Positions 1-7,845 of a stretch of 15,830 bases of DNA are shown one piece after another. The DNA is taken from positions 1 through 15,830 of the forward strand of contig DGTC01000069.1 in the NCBI GenBank assembly GCA_002394205.1. The letters are read 5' to 3'. Below the pieces are notes generated by a model. The model ran no database searches, was not told where the DNA came from, and was given only the letters and a program-made list of their open reading frames with translations. This stretch comes from Lachnospira sp. UBA4346. Its GTDB lineage: Bacteria; Bacillota; Clostridia; Lachnospirales; Lachnospiraceae. Made by a program: the position numbers and the translations under genes. Each line of letters starts with the position of its first letter. Position 1 is the first letter of the stretch.

Positions 1-181
1 GTGGCGAATTGCACAAATTTAATAAGCAAACTCATTTTGTGTTTTTAGCATCTTGTGAAATCCAGCTCCTAGAACTTCCCAGAATCGAAGCCTTTGCTGA
101 GATTCTGTCGGTAGTTCTTGGAGATTAGTTCACAAGTGCGTTCACAACGGAGTTTGTGTTTAAATTTGTGCAATTTGACAC
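1..181. repeat. Long imperfect palindrome (about 180 bases)
   Basis: The two halves of this stretch are reverse complements of each other over most of their length. Bases 7-22 pair perfectly with 160-175 (16 bp), and the pairing continues weakly to base 1 and base 181. Moving inward, 27-33 pairs with 150-156, 37-41 with 143-147, 52-59 with 129-136, 66-69 with 120-123, 71-76 with 113-118, and 81-86 with 101-106, closing on a small terminal hairpin. No reading frame of note lies inside. The layout fits a miniature inverted-repeat element or a long structured RNA. The left arm touches the window edge, so the true end and any target-site duplication cannot be seen. The pairing is seen directly; the element type is inference. 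Confidence 0.7.
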
Positions 182-240
182 CTTGAAACATAAAAAGCAC
201 CTTTTGACACTCGAATCCTATAAAGCAAAATGCTCTGCGA

Positions 241-282
241 GGATGCACATTCGCACAAATGGAAAATGTGGCATCCTTTGTT
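241..282 (+). terminator. Terminator-like hairpin with short T-run
   Basis: Bases 241-251 pair with 265-276 in an 11-bp stem with one bulged base and a 13-base loop, followed by TTTGTT. This resembles a modest Rho-independent terminator for a + strand gene ending before the window. A TTGACA at 204-209 with CAAAAT at 226-231 (16-base spacer) lies just upstream, so the hairpin could instead attenuate a short local transcript. The T-run is interrupted by a G, so efficiency is uncertain. Confidence 0.45.
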
Positions 283-367
283 AAAAAATTATTTTATATG
301 GATTCTAAATTCTTACAATCAAGGCGTTCTATCCTGTAAGTTTAAGCGTAAAATATAACAACGTAGC

Positions 368-409
368 ATAATTTTACAGACAGTAATGTGATGCTGCCCG
401 TAAAATTAT
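368..409 (+). promoter_or_regulatory. Leader inverted repeat ahead of the carboxypeptidase gene
   Basis: Bases 368-377 (ATAATTTTAC) and 400-409 (GTAAAATTAT) are perfect reverse complements separated by 22 bases. The repeat ends 12 bases before the AGGAG ribosome binding site (422-426) of the next gene. It could fold in the mRNA leader or be a bipartite protein-binding site. I found no promoter with a convincing -35 and -10 pair in 283-367. The repeat is seen; its role is unknown. Confidence 0.4.
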
Positions 410-434
410 TTAAATTAGAGCAGGAGAAGCACAG

Positions 435-1628
435 ATGTTTTTGAACAAAATTAATTTCAAAAAAATAGGATGCGTAAGTTTTGTATTTGTGATTGCTGTA
501 TTACAGATGTTTATACCGGTATATGCTACTGAAGCACAATCACAGGAGCTACAGTTAGATACACCGTCTGCCATTTTGATGGAAGCAGGGACAGGACAGA
601 TTATTTATGAAAAGAATTCCACGGAGGTTCTCAGACCGGCAAGTATTACAAAGATTATGACACTGCTGCTTATTTTTGATGCATTAGACAGTGGTCAGAT
701 TCGGATGACGGATGAGGTTACTGTATCTGCCCATGCAGCATCGATGGGCGGCAGTCAGGTGTATTTAGAAGAAGGGGAAACACAGACGGTAGATACGATG
801 ATTAAGTGCATTAGTATGGCGAGTGCGAATGATGCATGTGTGAGTATGGCAGAATATATTGCAGGAAGTGAAGATGCATTTGTACAGCGTATGAATGAGC
901 GGGCACAGGGACTTGGAATGGAACAGACACATTTTGTCAATTGTTGTGGGTTAGATACGAATGGTCATGTATCCAGCGCAAAAGATGTTGCATTCATGAG
1001 TCGGGAACTCATTCAAAAATATCCAAAGATTCATGAATACAGTATGGTTTGGATGGATACCATTACGCATAAAACCAGAAAAGGTACGACAGAATTTGGA
1101 TTGACAAATACCAATAAACTGATACGACAATATGAATGGGCAACCGGTTTGAAGACCGGTTCTACAGGACTTGCAAAATGCTGCCTGTCTGCGACTGCCA
1201 AAAAAGACGGCGTAGAATTGATTGCTGTCATTATGGGAGCAGCAAACAGCAAAATGCGTTTTGCAGATGCAAAGACATTACTGGATTATGGATTTCGTAA
1301 AAGTCATCTGTACACGGATGAAGAGAGGCCCCAATTAGAAGATATTGCAGTTCTTGGTGGGAAAACAGATCGTATTTCCTGCGAATATGAGGATGATTTT
1401 TCTTATCTGTTTATCAACGATATTGATTCCAATCAGATCGAGAAGGAGATTGCTTATGAAAAAAATTTACAGGCACCCATTGCAAAAGGTCAGGTCGTGG
1501 GAACAATTACATACCGCTATCAGGGAAATACGCTTGGAACAGTAAATATTGTCTCATTGGAAACCATAGAAAAAGCAAGATTTGTAGATATTTTAACAAA
1601 TGTAATGAAAAGATTTGTCTTTATTTAA
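435..1628 (+). CDS. Secreted D-alanyl-D-alanine carboxypeptidase (S11 family, DacF/PBP5-like)
   Basis: This 397-residue penicillin-binding protein removes the terminal D-Ala from peptidoglycan stem pentapeptides on the outer face of the membrane. Residues 1-31 form a signal peptide with a hydrophobic core and a likely cut after Val-Tyr-Ala. All three catalytic motifs are present and well spaced: SITK with the nucleophile Ser70 and Lys73, SAN at 130-132, and KTG at 240-242. Residues from about 295 to 380 match the beta-rich C-terminal domain of PBP5-type enzymes. The tail (about 381-397) is amphipathic and may hold the protein to the membrane. The start is supported by AGGAG at 422-426, 8 bases upstream. 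The S11 family call is secure; whether it is the sporulation type (DacF) or the vegetative type (DacA) cannot be decided here. Confidence 0.95.
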   Translation: MFLNKINFKKIGCVSFVFVIAVLQMFIPVYATEAQSQELQLDTPSAILMEAGTGQIIYEKNSTEVLRPASITKIMTLLLIFDALDSGQIRMTDEVTVSAHAASMGGSQVYLEEGETQTVDTMIKCISMASANDACVSMAEYIAGSEDAFVQRMNERAQGLGMEQTHFVNCCGLDTNGHVSSAKDVAFMSRELIQKYPKIHEYSMVWMDTITHKTRKGTTEFGLTNTNKLIRQYEWATGLKTGSTGLAKCCLSATAKKDGVELIAVIMGAANSKMRFADAKTLLDYGFRKSHLYTDEERPQLEDIAVLGGKTDRISCEYEDDFSYLFINDIDSNQIEKEIAYEKNLQAPIAKGQVVGTITYRYQGNTLGTVNIVSLETIEKARFVDILTNVMKRFVFI

Positions 1629-1668
1629 AGAAGAAGCTGATTTTCGTAGTGTAATTTGTTAAAGAATG

Positions 1669-1677
1669 TGGTATATT
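1669..1677 (+). promoter_or_regulatory. Possible extended -10 promoter for rarA
   Basis: TGGTATATT fits the extended -10 pattern TGnTATAAT and lies 33 bases before the rarA start. The matching -35 position (about 1649-1654, GTGTAA) is poor, as is tolerated with an extended -10. No terminator is visible between the carboxypeptidase stop and this site, so read-through is also possible. Confidence 0.35.
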
Positions 1678-1710
1678 AAAAGTTAACAATACAGAGAGGC
1701 GTGAAAGTAG

Positions 1711-3039
1711 ATGGATTTATTCGAATATATGCGTGAAAATACAATGAAGCAGGAGTCGCCCCTGGCTTCCAGATTAAGACCGGTAACATTAGATGAGGTG
1801 GTTGGACAACAACACATTATCGGCAAAGATAAATTGTTATATCGTGCCATTCAGGCAGATAAATTAAGTTCTATTATTTTTTATGGTCCCCCCGGAACCG
1901 GTAAGACGACACTCGCAAAGGTCATTGCACATACAACCAGTGCAGAGTTTCAGCAGATTAATGCGACAATAGCAGGCAAAAAAGATATGGAAGAAGTGGT
2001 TGAAACAGCCCAAAATAATCTTGGCATGTATGGGAAAAAAACCATTTTATTTATAGATGAGATTCATCGTTTTAACAAAGGACAGCAGGATTTTCTATTG
2101 CCTTATGTTGAAGACGGTACATTGATTTTAATTGGGGCAACGACGGAAAATCCATATTTTGAGGTCAACGGTGCTTTGATTTCACGTTCTATTATATTTG
2201 AATTAAAACCGTTGGAGAAAGAAGATATTAAGAAATTAATTCTTCGGGCAGTAACAGACACGGATAAAGGACTTGGGGCATATCATGCCCAAATAGAGGA
2301 GGATGCATTAGAGTTTCTTGCAGATTGTTCCAACGGAGATGCAAGAAATGCTTTGAATGCAATAGAATTAGGAGTGCTTACGACGCAGGCAGGGGCAGAC
2401 GGAGTGATTCATATAACGCTTGCGATTGCGCAGGAATGTATTCAGAAACGTGTAATGCGTTATGATAAGACCGGAGATAATCATTACGATACCATTTCTG
2501 CCTTTATCAAGAGTATGCGCGGTTCCGATCCGGATGCGGCTGTATATTATCTGGCAAGAATGTTATATGCAGGAGAAGATATTAAATTTATCGCACGACG
2601 GATTATGATATGTGCCAGTGAGGACGTTGGAAATGCGGATCCGCAGGCGATTCAGGTTGCAGCGGCTTGTGCACAGGCAGTCGAAAGGCTTGGTATGCCG
2701 GAAGCGAGAATTGTTCTGTCACAGGCAGCTACATATGTAGCGTGTGCACCAAAGAGTAATGCTGCATATTTGGCAATTGACCGTGCATTAGATATTGTGA
2801 AGTCACAGAAGACAGCACCGATTCCGGTCTATTTACAGGATGCACATTATAAAGGAGCAGCGAAGTTAGGACACGGAGAAGGCTATAAGTATGCACATGA
2901 TTATCCGAATCATTATGTGCATCAGCAGTATCTTCCGGATGCCGTTGAAGGAACCAAATTCTATGAACCGGTAGATAATGGCTATGAAAAGCAGATACGG
3001 GCACATTTACACAGAATACAATCGGAGGCTGATGCTTAA
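1711..3039 (+). CDS. rarA: Replication-associated recombination ATPase RarA (MgsA/WRNIP1 family)
   Basis: RarA is a cytoplasmic AAA+ ATPase related to clamp-loader subunits that acts at stalled replication forks. The 442-residue length is normal for the family. Residues 21-50 hold the usual N-terminal block beginning RLRPVTLDEVVGQ. Walker A is GPPGTGKT (59-66), Walker B is ILFIDEIHR (112-120), sensor 1 is IGATTENP (141-148), and Ser-Arg-Ser at 158-160 carries the arginine finger. The second half contains the family block SDPDAAVYYLARML and the following helical oligomerisation region with SEDVGNADPQA. AGAGAGG at 1693-1699 serves as ribosome binding site. The stop codon is one base from the next start, so rarA is probably cotranscribed with the four unknown genes downstream. 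Confidence 0.95.
   Translation: MDLFEYMRENTMKQESPLASRLRPVTLDEVVGQQHIIGKDKLLYRAIQADKLSSIIFYGPPGTGKTTLAKVIAHTTSAEFQQINATIAGKKDMEEVVETAQNNLGMYGKKTILFIDEIHRFNKGQQDFLLPYVEDGTLILIGATTENPYFEVNGALISRSIIFELKPLEKEDIKKLILRAVTDTDKGLGAYHAQIEEDALEFLADCSNGDARNALNAIELGVLTTQAGADGVIHITLAIAQECIQKRVMRYDKTGDNHYDTISAFIKSMRGSDPDAAVYYLARMLYAGEDIKFIARRIMICASEDVGNADPQAIQVAAACAQAVERLGMPEARIVLSQAATYVACAPKSNAAYLAIDRALDIVKSQKTAPIPVYLQDAHYKGAAKLGHGEGYKYAHDYPNHYVHQQYLPDAVEGTKFYEPVDNGYEKQIRAHLHRIQSEADA
3023..3028 (+). promoter_or_regulatory. Ribosome binding site deciding the DUF5717-like start
   Basis: CGGAGG lies inside the 3' end of rarA. It is 12 bases before ATG at 3041 and only 3 bases before ATG at 3032. The longer frame from 2978 would have its start well upstream of this site, inside rarA, with no Shine-Dalgarno of its own. 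ATG 3041 gives a product beginning MKDNITRLAKGNFIYE, which looks like a family N-terminus, so I chose it. Confidence 0.6.
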
Positions 3040-3040
3040 G

Positions 3041-6000
3041 ATGAAAGATAATATAACGAGACTTGCGAAAGGGAATTTCATATATGAAGTTGCACAAGTC
3101 AAAATCGATAAAACACAAATTCAGGAAGAAATTCTTTGCGGAGATTCTTTCCAGGGAGAAGTGATACTGGATGCATCTGCCTATTTTAAAGGCGTGGTAT
3201 ATTCAGAGGATGCAAGAGTTGTAATAGCAGAACCTTATTTTGCGGGAAGTCATGTGGTGATTTCTTATCAGGTAACAGCAAAAGATTTACAGGATGATGA
3301 ACAGATTGAAGGGGCATTTTATTTTGTAACGAGTGCGGGAGAATATAAAGTGCCTTACTGTTTTCATATTGTGAGGGCACAGTATCATACGAGTATAGGT
3401 ATGATTCATAATTTGCTGCAGTTTGCAAATTTGTTGCAGATTGCGCCGAAAGAAGCAGAACAGGTATTCTTGTCAGAACAGTTTACAAATGTATTTTTAG
3501 GAGATAATGCATATCTTTCTAATATGTACTTACTGCTGTCAAAGAATCATGACGTTGCGGTTGCAATGGAAGAATTTTTGATTGCAGCAAAGAAAAAGAG
3601 TGCCGTTCATTTTGAATTAGCAGAGTCACGCAAGGAATTTGGACGTATTACACAAAATGAAAAAGACCAGATACTCATAAATAAGAGTTATTGGGGACAT
3701 TTTGCGTTGACAATGGAAGCTGATGCACCGTTTGTACATCTTGCAAAGCAGAGACTCACAGAGCAGGATTTTACGGGTAACAAATGCATTGTAGATTATG
3801 TCATCGAAAAAGAGAAGCTGCATGCAGGTATCAATACGGCTGCGATTCATATTCATGCAGCATCACAGGAACTTGTTTATGAAGTAGAAGTGGTTTGCAC
3901 AGACAATCAGGAAGAACAATTGTTATCACATCGGGAGATTATGCAGGCACGCTATGAACTGACAAAGGGATATTTGGCATACAGAATGTTAAAGAAGCCG
4001 GTTGAATTGTGGTTAGAGGAATCAAACCGGATTTTGGAACGTGTACGTGGGATTGCACCGGATGATATAACATTTAAACTGATGCAGGCACAATTATATA
4101 TTATGCAGCAAAGAACAGAGGATGCAGGCTGGATTCTGGATAATATACAGGGCGAAATTACGGATATTATGCAGCAGAATGTAATTGTATATTGTTATTA
4201 TCTGTATGTCGATTCATTGTATCATAAAGATATTTTAATAACGAAACAGGCTTACCAGACAGTATTACATCTTTATGAAAATGGAAATGATAACTGGCAG
4301 TTATTGTGGATGTTATTCTATTTGGATAGTACAGGAGAGAAGAATTTGAGTCTGCGTTTGGCAAGAATCAAGGATATGTTTCATAATGGACACCGCAGTC
4401 CGGTCATGTATTATGAAGCGTTAAATATTTTAAATGAGCAGCCAATGCTGATTCGTGTATTTAATACGTTTGAATTGGAAGTTCTGCATTTTGGCTGTAA
4501 GTACGGAGTGATTCATAAAAATCTGGCAGAATATATCTGTGAACGGATGGAATCAGAAAAGGTAATTCCTTATCGTGAGTTACAGCTTCTGGAAAAACTT
4601 AACAGTTTATTTAGTGATGATGCAATGTTAAATGTGCTGGTAACACATATGGTACGGAATGAACTTATTGGACCTGAATATTTCACGGTTTATGAAAAGG
4701 GAGTACTTCGCAAATTACGTATTACCAGATTGTATGAATATTATATTGCAAGTATGGATAAATCAAAGATGCATCATCTTCCACAGATGGTTTTGAGATA
4801 TTTTGCGTATGAGGCGAATCTGGACTATGAAAATAGAGCATATTTATATGCCAATATTTTAACAAATGAAGCAAATAATACAGAGATTATGAAGGCATAT
4901 GCAGCACAAATTGAACAGTTTGCAAGAGAACAAATGCAGCTGCGTCATATTGATGGCAATCTGATTCGAATCTATGACTATTTCAGTCAGAAACTTACAT
5001 TGTCAGAAGAAAATCAAGAGTTTTTCAGCAGACTTTCTTTTGCATATAAAATTACATGCTATGATGCATCCGTTTGCCGTGTTATTGTAAAACATAAGGA
5101 ATTTGATATGGAAATGGTCTATCCGCTGGTACATTCCGTTGCATATATTCAGATGTATACAACGGATTGCGGAATTACGTTTGAAGATGAGAATGGAATC
5201 AGACATTGTGGAAATGTACCGTATGAACAGGAACGTGTGTTAAAAGATTCACAATTGCGACAGGAAGTTGTTGCAGCAAATCAGGAAAATATCAACATTC
5301 AGATTTATTTGCAGGAACAGGCAAAAGAGCAGACCTATATTGATGCAGAGACGATTGCAAACTGCAGAAGGGTTCTGGCATATGAGCGTTTGAGTATGTT
5401 TTACCGTCGGCAGCTTACAAGCTGGCTTGTTCAGTATTTCTATGAAAATCGGGATGCACAGTTTATGGATATTGCAGCAGATATTCGCATGGAAGATTGC
5501 ACGAGGGCGGCAGCTATGCAGATGGCAGAGTTATTTGTACAGAATTACAAATATGATGCGGCATTGTTTTATGTTTCTCAATATGGTTATAAAGGAATTT
5601 CAACGATTGTATTATTCCGATTGGTACACCATTTTGCGCAGTTATATAATGAACAGGACAAGCAGGATGATTTACTGCTTGAACTGTGTGTATATCTGTT
5701 AAAATTACGTAAATATGACCGGGAAGTATTAACATATCTTTCAAAATATTATAATGCAGATAATACACAGATGTATGTTTTATGGAAGGCATGCGACAGT
5801 TTCGATGTGGAACGACGGGAGCTTGAAGAACGTCTTATATCGCAGATGTTGTTTACTAGAGAATGTTCAGACAGATTGTCACAAGTGTATACAGGGTATC
5901 ATTTGCATGGTGTGCAGCAGGAAGTGCAGCGTGCGTATGTCAATTACCGTTGTTATCAGGCATTTGTACATGACAGACAGGAGGATGAGCAGGTCTATTT

Positions 6001-6619
6001 TGCATTGGAACGTATGGCATCGTATGGAGAACCGTTGATACAGGTGTGTCAGCTTGCTTTAGTCAGACATTATGCGAAGCTGGTAAAAGAGCAGCATAAA
6101 GAGCACAGTCGGGAAGAAAATATTCTGACGATGGAACAGAAAGAATTTGCACAGCAATATATTGATGAATTGTGTGCAAAGAATCATTTGTATGCATTCT
6201 TTCAGAATTTGAGAGGAGAAATACAGCTTCCGTATAATCTCATAGATAAAACAATTATAGAATATCGGACCAATCCACGGGCACAGGTTGAAATACACTA
6301 TGCCAGAGAAAATGCAGAAAATTACGAAACAGAAACGATGAAAAGCGCAATTGGCGGTGTATTTACACAGGTATTCACACTTTTTTATGGAGAAACACTA
6401 CGGTTCTATTTTACAGAAGATGGGAATACGGATCAGCAGACAGAAGTGCATAATCTTACCTGTGATAATTGTGCATCGATATCAGTGGATAACAGATACG
6501 ATTATATGAATGAAATGTTTGCAAGTAAAGATTTGCATGATATGGTATCATTAAAGAAGATGATGGAAAGTTATTGTATACAGGATTATGTAGTGCGGGA
6601 ATTATTCCGTCCATTATAG
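3041..6619 (+). CDS. Giant soluble alpha-solenoid protein, DUF5717-like, function unknown
   Basis: This 1192-residue protein resembles, as far as I recall, the DUF5717 family of Lachnospiraceae, including the N-terminal block KGNFIYE. There is no signal peptide and no membrane segment, so it should be cytoplasmic. By pattern, residues 25-112 are a beta-rich domain with alternating hydrophobic strands. A second beta domain spans about 218-286 and looks immunoglobulin-like. Residues 295-1060 are mostly paired amphipathic helices rich in Tyr, Leu and Phe, interrupted by a beta patch near 678-725; this reads as a long TPR-like solenoid. A final beta-rich part covers 1075-1150 before a closing helix. 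I see no nucleotide-binding or catalytic motif. It begins one base after the rarA stop and is followed by the Hsp70-like gene 14 bases later. A scaffold or client-binding role is inference. Confidence 0.85.
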   Translation: MKDNITRLAKGNFIYEVAQVKIDKTQIQEEILCGDSFQGEVILDASAYFKGVVYSEDARVVIAEPYFAGSHVVISYQVTAKDLQDDEQIEGAFYFVTSAGEYKVPYCFHIVRAQYHTSIGMIHNLLQFANLLQIAPKEAEQVFLSEQFTNVFLGDNAYLSNMYLLLSKNHDVAVAMEEFLIAAKKKSAVHFELAESRKEFGRITQNEKDQILINKSYWGHFALTMEADAPFVHLAKQRLTEQDFTGNKCIVDYVIEKEKLHAGINTAAIHIHAASQELVYEVEVVCTDNQEEQLLSHREIMQARYELTKGYLAYRMLKKPVELWLEESNRILERVRGIAPDDITFKLMQAQLYIMQQRTEDAGWILDNIQGEITDIMQQNVIVYCYYLYVDSLYHKDILITKQAYQTVLHLYENGNDNWQLLWMLFYLDSTGEKNLSLRLARIKDMFHNGHRSPVMYYEALNILNEQPMLIRVFNTFELEVLHFGCKYGVIHKNLAEYICERMESEKVIPYRELQLLEKLNSLFSDDAMLNVLVTHMVRNELIGPEYFTVYEKGVLRKLRITRLYEYYIASMDKSKMHHLPQMVLRYFAYEANLDYENRAYLYANILTNEANNTEIMKAYAAQIEQFAREQMQLRHIDGNLIRIYDYFSQKLTLSEENQEFFSRLSFAYKITCYDASVCRVIVKHKEFDMEMVYPLVHSVAYIQMYTTDCGITFEDENGIRHCGNVPYEQERVLKDSQLRQEVVAANQENINIQIYLQEQAKEQTYIDAETIANCRRVLAYERLSMFYRRQLTSWLVQYFYENRDAQFMDIAADIRMEDCTRAAAMQMAELFVQNYKYDAALFYVSQYGYKGISTIVLFRLVHHFAQLYNEQDKQDDLLLELCVYLLKLRKYDREVLTYLSKYYNADNTQMYVLWKACDSFDVERRELEERLISQMLFTRECSDRLSQVYTGYHLHGVQQEVQRAYVNYRCYQAFVHDRQEDEQVYFALERMASYGEPLIQVCQLALVRHYAKLVKEQHKEHSREENILTMEQKEFAQQYIDELCAKNHLYAFFQNLRGEIQLPYNLIDKTIIEYRTNPRAQVEIHYARENAENYETETMKSAIGGVFTQVFTLFYGETLRFYFTEDGNTDQQTEVHNLTCDNCASISVDNRYDYMNEMFASKDLHDMVSLKKMMESYCIQDYVVRELFRPL

Positions 6620-6624
6620 GGAGG
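6619..6624 (+). promoter_or_regulatory. Ribosome binding site deciding the DUF5716-like start
   Basis: GGGAGG overlaps the last base of the upstream stop codon and sits 9 bases before ATG 6634. An in-frame ATG at 6574 inside the previous gene would add 20 residues that do not look like the family and has no comparable site, so 6634 is chosen. Confidence 0.75.
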
Positions 6625-6633
6625 AAATGTGTA

Positions 6634-7845
6634 ATGCAATCACAAAAAGATGCAAATGAAGGACTGATAATAGGAATTGATTTGACGGCGGCTGGTGTAC
6701 AGATGTGTTATTATTCAAATCAGGAAAAAAGCAGATGTATACAGGTACAGCCGAATGATAATGTTGCAGAATATGCATTGCCTCAGGGAGTCGAACAATT
6801 ATTTTCAGACAGGCCACAACAGGTGGATGTGTTGATATTAGCACGTTTTTTAGAGGAATTGCTCGATAGAGCCAAAACGCATGCAGGCAGAACGAAAATC
6901 GAAAAAATAGGCATTACCGTTGCACCATTTACAAAGAATATCTTAGATGTAATCCGACAGGCGATGGAACGGCTGCTTATGCCGAAACAAAGCTGGATGT
7001 TTATCAGCCATGAAGAAAGTTGTGCCTATTATGCGTACAGTCAAAAGCAGGAATTATATGTATCGGGAGTAGCGTTGATAGAATATGACAGAAAGGGACT
7101 TCGGATACACAGATATTATACACAGCGCAGCGGACAGGATGGACTGATATTAGAAGAATGTACGGTATCAGACAGTGAACGTCTCATGGCAGCGGCAAGA
7201 AAAGAGATTTCATTTGCAGAAGTAGAGGCGGAGTTGATAGATTGTATACAAAATGCAATTCCACCAAGAACGCAGTCTGCGATATATCTGACCGGAGAAG
7301 TTTTTTTAGGAAATACATTTTCAAAAGAATTTACACAGATGCTGTGCACGGGAAGAAAGGCATTTTCAGGACAGAATTTATTTGTACGTGGTGCATGTTT
7401 GGGAGCATATGAAGACGTTCATCAGGATGTGTTTGACCATGTACTGTTAGCTTGTACAAATCGAATTCAGGTGGGAATGGATATTCCGATTGTAGAACGC
7501 GGAATGGAACGTATTATGCGTCTTGTAAAAGCCGGAACAAATTGGTATATGTCTGAGAGAACATTGGATTTTATTGTTGATGATATTCGTGTCATTCCAT
7601 ATACATTGCGCTTATGGAATAACGAGGTGGTTTTAGAATCACAGATAGATCTTAGTGAGATTCCGTATCGGGAAGATAAAAAGACACGAATTCGCATGAC
7701 ACTTGCTTTTGCAGATGCAACGGCTGTGAAGATTACAATTGAAGACAGAGGATTTGGACAATTTGCAGAAAGTTCCCAAAAGGTAATTACGCAGCAAATA
7801 TTATTAGAGGATAAACAGGATGGAAAAGAGGAAGTGATATCATGA
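6634..7845 (+). CDS. Divergent Hsp70-fold protein, DUF5716-like
   Basis: This 403-residue cytoplasmic protein probably belongs to DUF5716. I read it as a diverged Hsp70. Residues 11-27 (LIIGIDLTAAGVQMCYY) align with the phosphate-1 loop of DnaK, keeping the Asp but replacing the Gly-Thr-Thr. Residues 121-136 (WMFISHEESCAYYAYS) sit where DnaK has its Glu-Pro-Thr-Ala-Ala helix. The second phosphate loop near 146-161 has lost the Gly-Gly-Gly-Thr signature. Residues 217-259, ending VRGACLGA, match the adenosine loop region. Residues 316-377 resemble the Hsp70 substrate-binding beta sandwich, most clearly DLSEIP (339-344) and VKITIEDRGFG (365-375). The helical lid is missing or very short. ATP hydrolysis is doubtful; ATP binding may persist. 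It overlaps the next gene by four bases (ATGA). The fold call is inference from pattern. Confidence 0.75.
   Translation: MQSQKDANEGLIIGIDLTAAGVQMCYYSNQEKSRCIQVQPNDNVAEYALPQGVEQLFSDRPQQVDVLILARFLEELLDRAKTHAGRTKIEKIGITVAPFTKNILDVIRQAMERLLMPKQSWMFISHEESCAYYAYSQKQELYVSGVALIEYDRKGLRIHRYYTQRSGQDGLILEECTVSDSERLMAAARKEISFAEVEAELIDCIQNAIPPRTQSAIYLTGEVFLGNTFSKEFTQMLCTGRKAFSGQNLFVRGACLGAYEDVHQDVFDHVLLACTNRIQVGMDIPIVERGMERIMRLVKAGTNWYMSERTLDFIVDDIRVIPYTLRLWNNEVVLESQIDLSEIPYREDKKTRIRMTLAFADATAVKITIEDRGFGQFAESSQKVITQQILLEDKQDGKEEVIS

Noticed and set aside
1..434. CRISPR array or replication origin in the non-coding start of the window
   Set aside because: There are no regularly spaced direct repeats and no cluster of DnaA boxes; the repeats seen are inverted pairs.
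2978..3040. N-terminal extension of the DUF5717-like gene inside rarA
   Set aside because: It has no ribosome binding site, and the extra residues come from the out-of-frame rarA 3' end. ATG 3041 gives a family-like start.
2729..3118. 129-codon minus-strand open frame across the rarA end
   Set aside because: It is antisense to the conserved rarA C-terminus, with shadow-like composition and no start signals.
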